This document shows positions 4,271 to 5,152 of a DNA stretch of 5,152 nt, in pieces; positions within the stretch are counted from its first letter, which is position 1; every line of letters starts with the position of its first letter. Both the position numbers and the translations under genes were made by a program. The notes beneath the pieces are model-generated. The model was not told the origin of the DNA. It ran no database searches and saw only the letters and a list, made by a program, of their open reading frames with translations. Source of the stretch: Symbiobacteriaceae bacterium (GTDB lineage: Bacteria > Bacillota_E > Symbiobacteriia > Symbiobacteriales > Symbiobacteriaceae); NCBI GenBank assembly GCA_027356675.1, contig DAHVXO010000102.1:1-5152 (forward strand). Direction: 5' to 3'.

Positions 4271-4867
4271 TCAGACTTCCCTGCGTCCTTCCAGGGCCTT
4301 GCCAAGGGTCACCTCGTCTGCGTACTCGATGTCCCCACCCACCGGAAGTCCTCGGGCCAGGCGCGTCACTCGCAATCCCATGGGCTTCAGAAGCCGTGCC
4401 AGGTACATGGCAGTCGCTTCCCCTTCGATATTGGGGTTGGTGGCTAGAATCACTTCACGCACCTGTCCATCTCCAAGCCGGGAGAGCAACTCCCTGAGGC
4501 GGAGGTCGTCAGGGCCGATGCCCTCCATGGGTGATATGGCTCCTTGAAGAACGTGGTAGAGGCCCTTATACTCACGGGTGCGCTCCAAGGCCACCACGTC
4601 CCGCGGCTCCTCCACCACGCAGATGAGCCCGCGGTCACGCCTTGTGCTGGAGCAAATGCTACAGGGGTCTTGATCCGTCAGGTTTTGGCAAACGGTGCAG
4701 TACCGGACCTTTTCCCTGGCGACCAGCATGGCTTCCGCCAGAGTCTGCACCTCCTCGCGCGGCGAGAACAGCAGGTGAAAAGCCAGGCGTTGAGCCGTCT
4801 TGGGCCCGATGCCGGGTAGCTTGGTCAGCTCGTCAATCAGCCGGGCGATGGGCTGGGCGTAGTACAT
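4271..4867 (-). CDS. recR: recombination mediator protein RecR
   Basis: The 198-residue protein is full length (B. subtilis RecR is also 198). In order it shows the helix-hairpin-helix [17 protein letters not shown] at 17-33, a zinc finger with C57, C60, C69 and C72, a Toprim domain starting at [15 protein letters not shown] (81-95) with [10 protein letters not shown] at 144-153, and the conserved [20 protein letters not shown] at 173-192. RecR works with RecO (and RecF) in the cytosol to load RecA onto SSB-covered single-stranded DNA at gaps. The ATG at 4867 lies 4 bases after the ybaB stop. No good Shine-Dalgarno is present at the normal distance, so translation is probably coupled to ybaB. 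The ybaB-recR pair, usually preceded by dnaX, is a widely conserved bacterial arrangement. Confidence 0.98.
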   Translation of the reverse strand: MYYAQPIARLIDELTKLPGIGPKTAQRLAFHLLFSPREEVQTLAEAMLVAREKVRYCTVCQNLTDQDPCSICSSTRRDRGLICVVEEPRDVVALERTREYKGLYHVLQGAISPMEGIGPDDLRLRELLSRLGDGQVREVILATNPNIEGEATAMYLARLLKPMGLRVTRLARGLPVGGDIEYADEVTLGKALEGRREV

Positions 4868-4871
4868 GGAG

Positions 4872-5152
4872 CTAGAACATCCCAGGCAGTTTCATGCCGC
4901 CCGTGATTTTTGCCATCTCAGCTGAGGCCATCTCCCCAGCGCGGCGCAGCCCTTCGTTGACTGCCGCCAATACCAGGTCCTGGAGCATTTCCACATCGTC
5001 GGGATCGACGGCCTCGGGCTTGATCGTGATGGATTTGAGCTGCTGCTTCCCCGTCACCACCACCATCACCATGCCACCGCCGGCGGTTGCCTCCACCGTG
5101 CGCTCTGCCAACTCGTCCTGCAGCTTTTGCATGTTGGTCTGCATTTGCTGCA
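4872..5152 (-). CDS. ybaB: YbaB/EbfC-family nucleoid-associated protein (5' end outside window)
   Basis: The visible residues match the YbaB/EbfC family (YaaK in B. subtilis). A glutamine-rich helix ([22 protein letters not shown]) is followed by [12 protein letters not shown], the strongly conserved [23 protein letters not shown], and a short tail ending GGMKLPGMF. These small dimeric proteins bind DNA like a pair of tweezers and associate with the nucleoid. The reading frame stays open to the window edge (two more Gln codons before the ATG at 5144), and family members start about 10-15 residues earlier, so 5144 is unlikely to be the true start. It is followed by recR after 4 bases, and dnaX would be expected just upstream outside the window. 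Confidence 0.95.
   Translation of the reverse strand, partial: QQMQTNMQKLQDELAERTVEATAGGGMVMVVVTGKQQLKSITIKPEAVDPDDVEMLQDLVLAAVNEGLRRAGEMASAEMAKITGGMKLPGMF

Overview
The window reads as an ordinary housekeeping stretch of a fairly G+C-rich, spore-forming member of the Bacillota (Firmicutes). Three things point there. A gene for BofA, a sporulation protein of the sigma-K checkpoint, is present. The order ybaB(yaaK)-recR-yaaL-bofA-16S rRNA is the one known from Bacillus subtilis and relatives. The rRNA leader carries the CCTTGAAAACTGAAC motif typical of Firmicutes rrn leaders and spacers. The first 115 bases of 16S rRNA do not let me name a genus; a deep clostridial or Limnochordia-like lineage is only a guess.

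Every supported gene lies on the minus strand, so the biological order runs from high to low coordinates. First come ybaB/ebfC (5' end cut by the window edge) and recR, 4 bases apart and probably translationally coupled, closed by a strong hairpin at 4179-4206. Then follow a yaaL-like DUF2508 gene and bofA; the ribosome binding site of bofA can be folded into an 8-bp stem. A cluster of small palindromes (3430-3478) separates bofA from a promoter with a perfect TATAAT (3391-3396). Downstream of that promoter, and before the gltX start, sits a 12-bp terminator-type hairpin with a T tract (3297-3335). gltX encodes glutamyl-tRNA synthetase.

In this lineage the cassette between bofA and the rrn operon is the distinctive part: gltX, then tRNA-Gln(CTG) and tRNA-Glu(CTC) with their own promoter and terminator, then a class I SAM-dependent methyltransferase of unknown substrate. 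If the organism lacks GlnRS, as most Bacillota do, the GluRS would charge both neighbouring tRNAs and GatCAB would convert Glu-tRNA(Gln). The enzyme and both its substrates would then be encoded side by side. About 480 bases without a gene follow, holding two tandem rrn promoters, a long structured leader with a boxA-like element, and the 5' end of 16S rRNA running off the window.

No mobile element, CRISPR array, phage gene or defence system is visible. The best leads are regulatory: the possible attenuator in front of gltX, the GluRS/tRNA-Gln/tRNA-Glu clustering, and the hairpin over the bofA ribosome binding site. All three are inferences from sequence alone.
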